Source: DATLGB01 sp037724045
GTDB lineage: Bacteria > Actinomycetota > Thermoleophilia > Solirubrobacterales > Solirubrobacteraceae
Reading direction: 5' to 3'
DNA: 64,000 nucleotides
Assembly: GCA_037724045.1 (NCBI GenBank)
Contig: JBBJOW010000012.1
Location: forward strand, 8,686 to 72,685
Below, piece after piece: positions 1-8,102 of this stretch; the stretch's first letter is position 1, and every line of letters begins with the position of its first letter. The notes below the pieces were generated by a model that had not been told where the DNA came from, searched no databases, and was given only the letters and a program-made list of their open reading frames with translations. The position numbers were made by a program, and so were the translations under genes.

Positions 1-1
1 C

Positions 2-685
2 CGGGCACTGCTGGCCAAGGCCGAGTCGACCACCTTCGATGCCGAGGCGGAAGCGCTCACGGCCAAAGCTCAGGAGCTGATGACCCGCTACCGCATCGAC
101 CGGGCGCTGCTCGAGGCCGACGTCCCGGCGTCTTGTTCGACCCCGGTGGGACGGCGCATCGCTGTCGACGACCCGTACGCCGATGCCAAGGCTGCGCTGC
201 TCGACCAGATCGCGGGCGCGAACGGCTGCCGGGCGGTCTGGTCCAAAGGCCTCGGATTCACCACCGCGTTCGGCTGCACCGAAGAGCTCGATGGGGTCGA
301 GGAACTGTTCACGTCACTCCTCGTCCAGGCCACCGTGGCGTTGAGACGGGAGGGCTCGAAGCACGACCGGTACGGGCGCAGCCGCACCACCCGGTTCCGG
401 CGCTCGTTCCTGGTGGCCTTCGCCACCCGCATCGGCGGGCGCCTGCGCGACACCGTCGCAGCGACTGTCACGGCCGCCGGTGGCGATACGCGCACCGCCC
501 TGGTGCCCCTCCTCGCCGAGAGCGACGCCGCTGCCGAGCGAGCAGCGGCGACTGCCTTCCCCGAGGCGGATTCGTTCTCGCCCACCGCCACGGACGGCGA
601 GGGATGGCAGGCCGGAACCCTTTTCGGCGACGTCGCCGAGATCGGCGCTGGCGGTGCCATCGAGGACGCCGCCCGGGCTGCCTGA
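2..685 (+). CDS. DUF2786-domain protein, 5' end outside window
   Basis: The frame is open from the first bases of the window. It reads RALLAKAESTTFDAEAEAL followed by TAKAQELM, the hallmark of the DUF2786 N-terminal domain, so the internal ATG at 80 is not the true start. The rest (about 200 residues) is basic in the middle and Ala-rich at the end, typical of the variable C-terminal part of these proteins. The family function is unknown; it is common in actinobacterial chromosomes and mobile elements. The nearest downstream gene (toxin-antitoxin) is on the other strand. The domain call is secure and the function is unknown. Confidence 0.8.
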   Translation, partial: RALLAKAESTTFDAEAEALTAKAQELMTRYRIDRALLEADVPASCSTPVGRRIAVDDPYADAKAALLDQIAGANGCRAVWSKGLGFTTAFGCTEELDGVEELFTSLLVQATVALRREGSKHDRYGRSRTTRFRRSFLVAFATRIGGRLRDTVAATVTAAGGDTRTALVPLLAESDAAAERAAATAFPEADSFSPTATDGEGWQAGTLFGDVAEIGAGGAIEDAARAA

Positions 686-826
686 GGCTGCGTTGATCGA
701 CAGCACCAACCCGTCGCTGGGAGATCGCCACGCACCCGGGCCAGAGCGTCGACGACCGGGCCGCGTGGTGATCGCTCCGATCGAGCCCTGATAGTCGCCG
801 TCCGATGGCCTGAGTGGGAGGCCGGC

Positions 827-1087
827 TCAACGGTCGTAGACGTCCCGCCGGTGGCCAAGCGTGACGACGACGACCAGCAGCACGTCGTCGGCAACCGTGT
901 AGATGATGCGGTAGTCCCCAACCCGTACGCGCAGGCCCGGCCGGCCACGCAGTGCGCGCGCCGCCGGTGGACGCGGATCGTCCGCCAGGAGCGCGATCGC
1001 CGCTTGGACGCGGTGGTGGGCCTGCGGATCAAGCTTGCGCAGCGCTCGAACCGCAGCCGGGCGAAGCTCGATCCGATATCGGCTCAA
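827..1087 (-). CDS. RelE/ParE-family toxin
   Basis: An 86-residue protein with the RelE fold signature: YRIELRPAAVRALRKLD at the N-terminus, then GLRVRVGDYRIIYTV and a C-terminal RRDVYDR. RelE-type toxins cleave mRNA on the ribosome; ParE-type toxins inhibit gyrase, and sequence reading alone cannot separate them. The start is inferred as TTG at 1087, whose last two bases lie inside the TGA stop of the antitoxin gene (sequence ATTGA). This gives the translational coupling usual for such pairs. The conserved Arg and the C-terminal RRDxY are those of the YafQ/RelE group. Confidence 0.85.
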   Translation of the reverse strand: MSRYRIELRPAAVRALRKLDPQAHHRVQAAIALLADDPRPPAARALRGRPGLRVRVGDYRIIYTVADDVLLVVVVTLGHRRDVYDR

Positions 1088-1332
1088 TCCCAGCCGAGGT
1101 CGGCCTTGGCCTGCTCCCAGGGAATGTTCGGCCCCTCCTCGGTCATCGCGGCATCGAACGCCGCGACGTCCTCCGCATCCTCCAGCGCAGCCATCATGCG
1201 CGCGTAGCGCTCCGGGCTGATCAGCACCGCCGCGGGACGTCCGTAGCGCTCGAGGAAGACCGGCTCGGTGCGCGCGCGCTCGACTGCGTCGGGGAGATTG
1301 TTGCGCGCGGCGCTGACATTGATGGTTGCCAC
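1084..1332 (-). CDS. Phd/YefM-family antitoxin
   Basis: An 82-residue protein beginning VATINVSAARNNLPDAVE, the classical Phd/YefM DNA-binding N-terminus (beta strand then SxARxxL helix), followed by VFLERYGRPAAVLISPERYARM. The acidic C-terminal third would wrap the toxin. The start is GTG at 1332; there is no ATG in a suitable place. It is first in a two-gene operon with the RelE-type toxin and overlaps it by 4 bases. Autorepression is expected for the family, and a pair of repeated sites lies just upstream. Confidence 0.88.
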   Translation of the reverse strand: MATINVSAARNNLPDAVERARTEPVFLERYGRPAAVLISPERYARMMAALEDAEDVAAFDAAMTEEGPNIPWEQAKADLGWD

Positions 1333-1341
1333 ACCATGAAG

Positions 1342-1370
1342 CGTACAACTTCTTGTCGTTTTCGTACAAC
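1342..1370. promoter_or_regulatory. Putative operator: two CGTACAAC repeats
   Basis: CGTACAAC occurs at 1342-1349 and again at 1363-1370. They are exactly 21 bp apart (two helical turns), 10-38 bp upstream of the antitoxin start. The GTAC/TGTAC core resembles the short TGTACA boxes bound by YefM-type antitoxins. The spacing and position fit an autoregulatory operator; binding is inferred. Confidence 0.5.
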
Positions 1371-1481
1371 CGTGTCCCTGCTCGATCGCGCTGGGGGCTG
1401 CAAAGGCACGCTCGAGCTCGTTGATCGCCTCGGTCCCGCCGAGCCGGATGGCGCCGACTGGGGCCCGGTATGTCAGCCGTA

Positions 1482-1736
1482 TCAGGCCGCGGCGAGATCC
1501 TTCAGGGCGCCGGCGCGGTCGCGCGCGGCGAGCTCCTGAAAGCCGCCGATGTTCTGCCCGTCGATGACGATCTGGGGGAAGGTCATCAGGCCGGTCTCGG
1601 CGGCGAGCTTCGCTCGACCGTCCGAGTCCTTCGTCAGATTGATCTCCTCGAACGGGATCTTGCGGGCGGTCAGGAGTGACTTGGCCGTGCGGCAGAACCC
1701 GCACGGCTCAGCGGTGTATATGACGACTCGGCTCAT
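1482..1736 (-). CDS. Glutaredoxin
   Basis: An 84-residue thioredoxin-fold protein. It has a CxxC active site in EPCGFCRTAK (residues 12-15), the cis-Pro motif TFPQIVIDG and the glutathione-binding GG in NIGGFQEL, which together define a dithiol glutaredoxin of usual length. The role is reduction of protein disulfides or ribonucleotide reductase with a low-molecular-weight thiol. In actinobacteria that use mycothiol a mycoredoxin role is possible. It starts at ATG 1736 and is divergent from recO, with a stem-loop between them. Confidence 0.9.
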   Translation of the reverse strand: MSRVVIYTAEPCGFCRTAKSLLTARKIPFEEINLTKDSDGRAKLAAETGLMTFPQIVIDGQNIGGFQELAARDRAGALKDLAAA

Positions 1737-1750
1737 TACTTCACAATTTT

Positions 1751-1771
1751 ACGGCCCCCGGATGGGGCCGT
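1751..1771. promoter_or_regulatory. 8-bp stem-loop between divergent grx and recO
   Basis: ACGGCCCC, a 5-base loop, then GGGGCCGT form a perfect hairpin. It sits 14 bases upstream of the glutaredoxin start and 41 upstream of recO. It could be an operator or a terminator protecting the divergent promoters; there is no proper T-run. Confidence 0.3.
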
Positions 1772-1811
1772 TCCGATTTGTGGCCTGGATGGCCACAAGG
1801 GGTGACCCGCC

Positions 1812-2534
1812 ATGGGCGCGAGCCTGAAATCGGAGGCCATCGTGCTGCGGTCGATCCGTTACGGCGAGGCCGACCGCATCCTGCACCTCTACACGCCGAC
1901 GCGCGGCCGGATGAGCGCGATCGCCAAGGGGGTGCGCAAGGCCAAGTCGCGCTTCGGCGGGCGCCTGGAGCCGTTCTTCCGCATCGAGGGCGTCTTCCAC
2001 CAAGGTAGGTCCGACCTGTTCACCGTGACCAGCGCCAGCACCGTGGCCGGGCACCCGCGGCTGCGCGAGCACGCCGCCACGCTTGACGTCGCCGCCCGCG
2101 CCTGCGACGCCGTCGGGCGCCTGTTCGCAACCGAGGACCCGCACCCCGAGGTCTTCCACCTGCTCGGCAACGAGCTCGCTCTGCTCGACGCGGACCCGTC
2201 GCTCGCGACCCCCGCCAACGGGATCGCCTTCCGCCTCAAGCTCCTGCTGGCCGCGGGGTTGGCACCGCAGCTGAGCGCGTGTGCAAGCTGCGGGGAGGCC
2301 GAGCATCTGGCCGGCTTCAGCGGGGCGGCAGGCGGCGTGGTGTGCCCGGCGTGCGAGGCGGGCTCGTTCCGCCTGGACGCCGCCGGCCACCATTTCCTGG
2401 TCGAGGCCCTGGGCAGGCCGCTTGCCCAGACCCCACCTGCCGTGGCGTCCGCGCTGCGCCAGGCCGACCGTGCCGTGCGCGAGACCGCCGAGCACCACGC
2501 AGGTGTGCGGTTGGGAGAGCTCGCCTCGCGGTAG
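1812..2534 (+). CDS. recO: DNA repair protein RecO
   Basis: A 240-residue RecO, which anneals DNA and loads RecA together with RecR in the RecFOR gap-repair pathway. The N-terminal OB fold is recognisable (EAIVLRSIRYGEADRILHLY, then GVRKAKSRFGGRLEPF). A helical domain and a zinc finger with two cysteine pairs follow (CASC near residue 157 and CPAC near 181). The length is normal for the family. The start ATG follows AAGGGGTGACCCGCC. ppdK begins 10 bp after its stop, so the two are likely co-transcribed. Confidence 0.95.
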   Translation: MGASLKSEAIVLRSIRYGEADRILHLYTPTRGRMSAIAKGVRKAKSRFGGRLEPFFRIEGVFHQGRSDLFTVTSASTVAGHPRLREHAATLDVAARACDAVGRLFATEDPHPEVFHLLGNELALLDADPSLATPANGIAFRLKLLLAAGLAPQLSACASCGEAEHLAGFSGAAGGVVCPACEAGSFRLDAAGHHFLVEALGRPLAQTPPAVASALRQADRAVRETAEHHAGVRLGELASR

Positions 2535-2543
2535 GTTCGGGCG

Positions 2544-5168
2544 GTGACGCAGTGGGTGTACGACTTTGCCGAGGGCGGCCGCGAGATGCGCGACCTCCTC
2601 GGCGGCAAGGGCGCCAACGTCGCCGAGATGACGCGCGTCCTCGGCCCCGACCGGGTGCCTGCCGGGTTCACGATCACCACCGAGGCGTGCGTGTCCTACA
2701 TGCGCGACGGCGCCGAGCCCGACGGCATGCAGGAGCAGGTCGGCGAGGCGCTCGCCCGCCTGCAGGAGTCCGCAGGCAAGACGCTCGGCGACGCCGGCGA
2801 CCCCCTGCTGGTCTCCGTGCGCTCCGGCGCCCGCGAATCCATGCCGGGCATGCTCGACACGGTCCTCAACCTCGGGCTCAACGACCTGTCCGTGGAGGGG
2901 CTCGCGCGGGCGACGGACAACCCGCGCTTCGCCTGGGACTCCTACCGGCGCTTCGTGCAGATGTTCGGATCGGTCGTGCGGGGGATCGACGAGGACGACT
3001 TCGACGAGGTCGACGGCCGCGACGCCGACGACCTCCGCGCGCTCGTCGACCGCCACAAAGAGGTCTTCCGCGACGCGACGGGCGAGGACTTCCCCCAGGA
3101 TCCCGCCGAGCAGCTGCGCCAGGCCATCCGTGCGGTCTTCGACTCCTGGCAGGGCGAGCGCGCCGTCGCCTACCGCCGCGCCGAGGCCATTCCCGACGAG
3201 TGGGGCACCGCCGTCAACGTCCAGCAGATGGTGTTCGGCAACAAGGGGGAGACGTCGGGTTCGGGCGTCGCCTTCAGCCGCGACTTCGCCACCGGCGCAC
3301 CCGGGCTTTCGGGCGACTTCCTGGTCGACGCGCAGGGCGAGGACGTGGTCTCGGGCAACTTCTCCACCCTCGACATCGCCGAGATGGCCGACGTCCTGCC
3401 CGAGGCGCACGCCCAGCTCGTCGAGCAGGTGCGCGTGCTCGAGCGCCACTACCTCAACATGCAGGACGTCGAGTTCACCGTCGAGGACGGCAACCTCTTC
3501 TTCCTGCAGACCCGCGACGCCAAGCGCCCGCCGGCGGCGTCGGTTCGCTTCGCCTGCGACGCCGTCGACGAGGGGCTGCTCGACGTCGACGCGGCGCTGC
3601 TGACCTTCAAGGCCGGCGACCTCGAGCCGCTGCTGCACGAGCAGTTCGACCCGTCGCACAAGGTCGCCGAGCTCGGGCGGGGCGTCGGCGCGTCGCCCGG
3701 CGCGGCGAAGGGCGCCGTGGTCTTCTCCGCCGCCGACGCGGTGGCAGCGGACGAGCCCGTCATCCTCGTGCGCCCAAAGACGCGGCCCGTTGACTACGCC
3801 GGGATGGCCGCGGCGGCAGGCATCCTCACCCGCGAGGGCGGCCACGGCTCCCACGCCGCGCTCGTCGCGCGCGGCAAGGGCTGGCCGTGCGTCATCGGCG
3901 TGTCGAAGATGACGATCGACCTCGAGCGCGGGGAGTTCTCTCTAGGCGGGAAGACTGTGCGCGCGGGTGACCAGATCGCCATCGACGGCAGCACGGGCAT
4001 CGTCACCCTCGACGACGTCCCCCTGGTCGAACCGGAGCTGGGCGAGCACTTCGCCCGCGTCCTGACCTGGTGCGACGAGCGCCGGCGCCTGGGCGTGCGC
4101 GCCAACGCCGACGTGGGGGAGGACGCGCGGGCGGCGGTCGAGCTCGGCGCGGAGGGCATCGGGCTGTGCCGGACCGAGCACACGCTGCTCACCGACGAGC
4201 ACAAGCCCAAGATGGCGGGGATGATCATGGCCGCGGACGCCGATGAGCGCCGCGAGCGCCTCGAGGTGCTGCTGCCGCTGCAGCGCGAGGTGTTCGCCGA
4301 GCTGTTCGCGGCGATGGGGGAGCGGCCGGTGACCGTGCGGCTGCTCGATCCGCCGCTGCACGAGTTCCTGCCCGACATGGCCGACCTCGCGGCGGACGTC
4401 GGGCACCTCGAGGAGCGCCTGGACGTGGCGCGGATCGAGGTCACCGACGACCTCGAGGACCTCGAGGACGATCTCGCCGAGCTGCGCACGCTCTTCAAGC
4501 GGGTCGAGGAGATACACGAGGAGAATCCGATGCTCGGGACGCGCGGCTGTCGCCTGGGCATCCTCTATCCCGAGATCTACGAGATGCAGGTCGACGCGCT
4601 GCTCCAAGCGCGCACCGAGGCGAGCGACGCCGTCTCCCTGGAGATCATGGTCCCGCTCGTCGACTACGAGCAGGAGCTGATCGAGGTGCGCAGGCTGATC
4701 GACGGCGTGGCCGAGCGTCACGGTCTGAAAGCCGGCGAGGACTTCGCCGTCGGGACCATGATCGAGCTGCCGCGTGCGTGCTTCGTCGCCAACCTGCTCG
4801 CCGAGCACGCTGAGTTCTTCTCCTTCGGCACCAACGACCTGACCCAGACGGCGCTCGGCTTCTCACGCGACGACGTCGAGTCGAAGTTCGTGCCGTACTA
4901 CATGGAGCGCGGCTGGATCGACCGCTCGCCATTCGAGACGATCGACAAGCCGGGCGTCGGCTGGCTCGTCCGGCTGGCCGCCTGGGTGGGGCGCGAGGCG
5001 CGCCCGGGCCTCAAGCTCGGCATCTGCGGCGAGCACGGCGGCGACCCCGAATCGATCGACTTCTTCCACATGGCCGGCCTGGACTACGTGTCCTGCTCGC
5101 CGTTTCGCATCCCGATCGCCCGGGTCGCCGCCGCCCAGGCCGCCCTGCGCCACGCCGCGGATAAGTGA
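2544..5168 (+). CDS. ppdK: Pyruvate, phosphate dikinase
   Basis: An 874-residue PPDK (family ~870-900) that interconverts pyruvate + ATP + Pi and PEP + AMP + PPi. The N-terminal ATP-grasp domain (LLGGKGANVAEMT, VSVRSGARESMPGMLDT) is followed by the swivelling phospho-His domain with GGHGSHAALVARG (His437). The PEP/pyruvate TIM barrel carries CRTEHTLL, the GTNDLTQTALG motif and the catalytic Cys828 in GICGEHGGDP. In place of the usual TSH triplet before the phospho-His this protein has GSH (Gly435). The site of the regulatory Thr known from plant PPDK is therefore absent. The start is GTG at 2544. Confidence 0.96.
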   Translation: MTQWVYDFAEGGREMRDLLGGKGANVAEMTRVLGPDRVPAGFTITTEACVSYMRDGAEPDGMQEQVGEALARLQESAGKTLGDAGDPLLVSVRSGARESMPGMLDTVLNLGLNDLSVEGLARATDNPRFAWDSYRRFVQMFGSVVRGIDEDDFDEVDGRDADDLRALVDRHKEVFRDATGEDFPQDPAEQLRQAIRAVFDSWQGERAVAYRRAEAIPDEWGTAVNVQQMVFGNKGETSGSGVAFSRDFATGAPGLSGDFLVDAQGEDVVSGNFSTLDIAEMADVLPEAHAQLVEQVRVLERHYLNMQDVEFTVEDGNLFFLQTRDAKRPPAASVRFACDAVDEGLLDVDAALLTFKAGDLEPLLHEQFDPSHKVAELGRGVGASPGAAKGAVVFSAADAVAADEPVILVRPKTRPVDYAGMAAAAGILTREGGHGSHAALVARGKGWPCVIGVSKMTIDLERGEFSLGGKTVRAGDQIAIDGSTGIVTLDDVPLVEPELGEHFARVLTWCDERRRLGVRANADVGEDARAAVELGAEGIGLCRTEHTLLTDEHKPKMAGMIMAADADERRERLEVLLPLQREVFAELFAAMGERPVTVRLLDPPLHEFLPDMADLAADVGHLEERLDVARIEVTDDLEDLEDDLAELRTLFKRVEEIHEENPMLGTRGCRLGILYPEIYEMQVDALLQARTEASDAVSLEIMVPLVDYEQELIEVRRLIDGVAERHGLKAGEDFAVGTMIELPRACFVANLLAEHAEFFSFGTNDLTQTALGFSRDDVESKFVPYYMERGWIDRSPFETIDKPGVGWLVRLAAWVGREARPGLKLGICGEHGGDPESIDFFHMAGLDYVSCSPFRIPIARVAAAQAALRHAADK

Positions 5169-5225
5169 CGAAAGTGCGTCGTCGTGGTCAGGCGACCGCG
5201 CGGCGATGCGACACTGGGGAAGGCA

Positions 5226-6167
5226 ATGGACGCGACGCCCTCCTACCCCGTCGTGCGAGCGGTGCCCGAGGAGGAGTGCACGCTGCGCACCCCCTTCCAA
5301 CGCGACCGCGACCGGATCGTGCACTCCAAGGCGTTCCGGCGGCTCATGCATAAGACCCAGGTGTTCGTGGCGCCCGAAGGCGACCACTACCGCACACGCC
5401 TGACCCACACGCTGGAGGCGACGCAGGTCTCGCGCACGGTCGCGCGCGCGCTGCGCCTCAACGAGGACCTCGTCGAGGCGATCGGTCTCGGCCACGACCT
5501 CGGCCATCCGCCCTTCGGGCACATCGGCGAGGACGTCCTCGACCGCGCGGGCCGGGAGCGTTTCGGCCGCGGCTTCCGCCACAACGAGCAGTCCCTGCGG
5601 GTGGTGGAGCGGCTGGAGAAGCTGAACCTGACCGACCCCGTCCGCGACGGGATCCTGCGCCACTCCTCGGGCGCCGGGGAGCCGGCCACGCTCGAGGGGA
5701 AGATCGTGCGGCTCGTGGACCGGATCGCTTACATCAACCACGACATCGACGACGCGCTGCGCGCCGGCGTCATCGAGCTCCGCGACCTGCCCGAGCGCGA
5801 GATCGCCGTGCTGGGGGAAACCGGGTCGCGGCGCATAGACACGCTGGTGCACGACCTCGTGGAGCACTCAGAGGTCGCGGGGGACATCGTGCAGGGCGAC
5901 GCGGTCGGCGCCGCGATGCTCAAGCTGCGCGCGTTCATGTTCCAGCGCGTCTACATGGGCGACGCGGCCCGCCAGGAGCACGCCCGCATCGAGCGCGTCC
6001 TGCGCGGCCTGCACGACTGGTACGCCGAGCACCCGTCCGAGCTGCCCCCTGCCACGGACGACGCGACGCTCGCCGAGCGGGTGACGGACTACATCGCCGG
6101 CATGACCGACCGCTTCGCCACCCGCGCGTGGACGGACCGGGCGGTGCCGCAGGGGTTCGCGTCCTAG
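5226..6167 (+). CDS. dgt: Deoxyguanosinetriphosphate triphosphohydrolase-like protein
   Basis: An HD-domain dNTPase of 313 residues that hydrolyses dNTP to nucleoside and triphosphate. Metal ligands are visible: the first His in RTRLTHTLEATQV, HD in GLGHDLGHPPFGH and the last Asp in VDRIAYINHDIDDA. The N-terminal RTPFQRDRDRIVHSKAFRRL is the family hallmark. The start is ATG 5226 because GGGGAAGG lies directly upstream. A longer frame from GTG 5184 adds 14 non-conserved residues. The TAG stop lies within the terminal CTAG of a palindromic element that fills the gap to dnaG. Confidence 0.93.
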   Translation: MDATPSYPVVRAVPEEECTLRTPFQRDRDRIVHSKAFRRLMHKTQVFVAPEGDHYRTRLTHTLEATQVSRTVARALRLNEDLVEAIGLGHDLGHPPFGHIGEDVLDRAGRERFGRGFRHNEQSLRVVERLEKLNLTDPVRDGILRHSSGAGEPATLEGKIVRLVDRIAYINHDIDDALRAGVIELRDLPEREIAVLGETGSRRIDTLVHDLVEHSEVAGDIVQGDAVGAAMLKLRAFMFQRVYMGDAARQEHARIERVLRGLHDWYAEHPSELPPATDDATLAERVTDYIAGMTDRFATRAWTDRAVPQGFAS

Positions 6168-6332
6168 ATGGTTGATTTCGAATACTCCGTGGTCGTGCTT
6201 GCGCGTCAGGTGGATGCCGGGCGCCGACCGGATCCGAAGGGAATACGGACGTATTCACGAGGATTCGGGTGGCGATCCGGCGCCGCCTGGCGCGCGAGCA
6301 CGCGCCACCCGAATTTGGAATCAACCATCTAG
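6164..6332. repeat. CTAG-bounded palindromic element, subfamily A copy 1
   Basis: A 169-bp element bounded by CTAG at both ends with inverted termini CTAGATGGTTGATT / AATCAACCATCTAG. Inside is the palindrome GAATACGGACGTATTC and a long hairpin with CGGGTGGCG / CGCCACCCG arms. It fills the whole space between dgt and dnaG: the left CTAG holds the dgt stop codon, and the last G of the right CTAG is the G of a dnaG GTG codon. Near its right end it carries AGGA, five bases, then GTG (6269), and that frame is open through the element into dnaG. The second copy (10122) is in the opposite orientation. Confidence 0.9.
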
Positions 6333-8089
6333 TGCCGAGGTATTCCGACGACTCGCGCGACAAGGTCCGCGAAGCGGTCGACTTCGCCGACCTCGTCGGC
6401 CAGCGCACCGAGCTGCGCCGGGCGGGCGTCAACCGGCTCGTCGGCCTGTGCCCGTTTCATGACGAGCGCTCGCCGTCCTTTGGCATCGACCCCGTGGAGA
6501 AGCTCTACCACTGCTTCGGCTGCGGCGTGGGCGGCGACCTGTTCACCTTCGTCATGGAGACGGAGTCGATCGGCTTCGGCGAAGCGCTGGAGCTGCTGGC
6601 CGACCGCTACGCCGTCGAGCTCGAGCGTTCCGAGGAGGATCCGCGCGCGGCGGAGAAGCGTGCCCGCCGGGACCGGCTGCTCGCGCTGCTCGAGCGCACC
6701 GCCGCTTTCTACGTGCGGATGCTGTGGGAGGCGCCCGACGCCGCGGGCGCGCGCGATTACCTGGCGGGCCGCGGCCTGCTCGAGCCGACCCTGCGCGAGT
6801 TCCGCGTCGGGTACTCGCCTGCGAGCTGGGACCGCGTGACCGTCGCCTCCCAGCCGGCGGGGTTCAGCGAGAGCGAGCTGCTCGCCTCCGGGCTGGCCTC
6901 GCGAGCGCGTGGGCGCAGCGGCCTGGTGGACCGTTTCCGCGGACGGCTCATGTTCCCGTGGGCGGACTCCCGCGGGCGCGTGCTGGGCTTCGGGGCGCGC
7001 GCGCTGGCCGAGGGCGACCAGCCGAAGTACCTGAACTCCGCCGAAGGCGAGGTCTTCTCCAAAGGCCGCCAGGTCTACGGGACGCACGTCGCCCGCTCCC
7101 CGGCGGCGAAGGCGGGAGCCGTCGTGCTCGTCGAGGGCTACACGGACGTGATCGCGCTGCACCAGGCCGGCGTGCGCCACGCCGTCGGGCAGATGGGCAC
7201 GGCGCTCACGGACGGGCAGGCCGCAGAGCTGGCCAAGCTCGCCCCGTCGGTCACGCTGTGCCTCGACGCCGATACCGCGGGCCAGGACGCGACGCTGCGC
7301 GCCGCCGCGACGCTGCGCGCGCTGGGCAGCTCGGCTCCCGAGGTCCGGGTCGCCGCGCTGCCGCCAGGGTTTGACCCGGCGGACCTCGCGGCCGCCGACG
7401 CCGCCGGTGCGGCCGGGCTGCTGGCCGACGCCGTCCCGCTCGCGCGCTGGCAGGTCGAGCTCGCCCTGACGCGGGGCGACCTGTCTTCCGGCGAGGGCCG
7501 CGACCGCGTCCTTGACCAGATCAAGCCGGTGATCGTCCGCGTCCCCGCGGGTCTGCTGCGTGAGGAACTCGTCCAGCTGGTCGCCGGCCGCCTGAGGATG
7601 TCCGAGGCCCTCGTGACCGCCGCGTTCTCCGGTGCGGCGCCCGCCGGGCCCGGACGCAACGGCGCCCGGCCGCTGGACCAGCGCCGCGCCACAGATCACC
7701 GCGAGGACGCCGAGCGCGAGTTCCTCGCCCTCTGCCTGGCGCTTCCTTGCGCCGGAGCAGCCCGCCTCGCCGAGCTCGAACCCGACGCCATGTTCGCCTC
7801 GGCAGTCGTCCGCCGCGCGGCCGTTCACCTCCGCGATCATCTCGACTCGCCGACCGCGGGGCTCCCCGGCGACGATGCGCCACTGCTGGCACTCATCGCC
7901 GAGCTGGTCCTCCGTGCTCATGCGCTCGAGGAAGCCGAGCCCTCCAAGCTCGACTGGACCGCACTGGTGCTCGAGCGCGCTCGCCTCGACCGCTCGATCG
8001 CCTCTGCCCGCGCCGCCCAGACCCCGCTGTCCGAGCTCGCCGCCGAGCGCCAGACGGTCCTCACCGAGCTCCGCCGCCTGACCCACTGA
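6332..8089 (+). CDS. dnaG: DNA primase DnaG
   Basis: A 585-residue primase that makes RNA primers for replication. The N-terminal CHC2 zinc finger has Cys40 and His43 in CPFHDERSPSF and Cys-x2-Cys in YHCFGCGVGGD. The catalytic core contains a TOPRIM domain (VVLVEGYTDVIALHQAG, then CLDADTAGQDA). The C-terminal region, where the helicase-binding domain lies, is divergent. Two starts are possible. GTG 6332 overlaps the palindromic element by one base and begins next to the conserved domain. GTG 6269, inside the element, has a better Shine-Dalgarno and would add 21 repeat-encoded residues. A tRNA-Asn follows. Confidence 0.93.
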   Translation: MPRYSDDSRDKVREAVDFADLVGQRTELRRAGVNRLVGLCPFHDERSPSFGIDPVEKLYHCFGCGVGGDLFTFVMETESIGFGEALELLADRYAVELERSEEDPRAAEKRARRDRLLALLERTAAFYVRMLWEAPDAAGARDYLAGRGLLEPTLREFRVGYSPASWDRVTVASQPAGFSESELLASGLASRARGRSGLVDRFRGRLMFPWADSRGRVLGFGARALAEGDQPKYLNSAEGEVFSKGRQVYGTHVARSPAAKAGAVVLVEGYTDVIALHQAGVRHAVGQMGTALTDGQAAELAKLAPSVTLCLDADTAGQDATLRAAATLRALGSSAPEVRVAALPPGFDPADLAAADAAGAAGLLADAVPLARWQVELALTRGDLSSGEGRDRVLDQIKPVIVRVPAGLLREELVQLVAGRLRMSEALVTAAFSGAAPAGPGRNGARPLDQRRATDHREDAEREFLALCLALPCAGAARLAELEPDAMFASAVVRRAAVHLRDHLDSPTAGLPGDDAPLLALIAELVLRAHALEEAEPSKLDWTALVLERARLDRSIASARAAQTPLSELAAERQTVLTELRRLTH

Positions 8090-8102
8090 GCAGGTCGAGC
8101 GC

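Noticed and set aside
1749..3854. Very long minus-strand open frame (701 codons) opposite recO and ppdK
   Set aside because: It is the GC-skewed shadow of real plus-strand genes, with Arg/Gly/Ala/His-rich translation and no recognisable domain.
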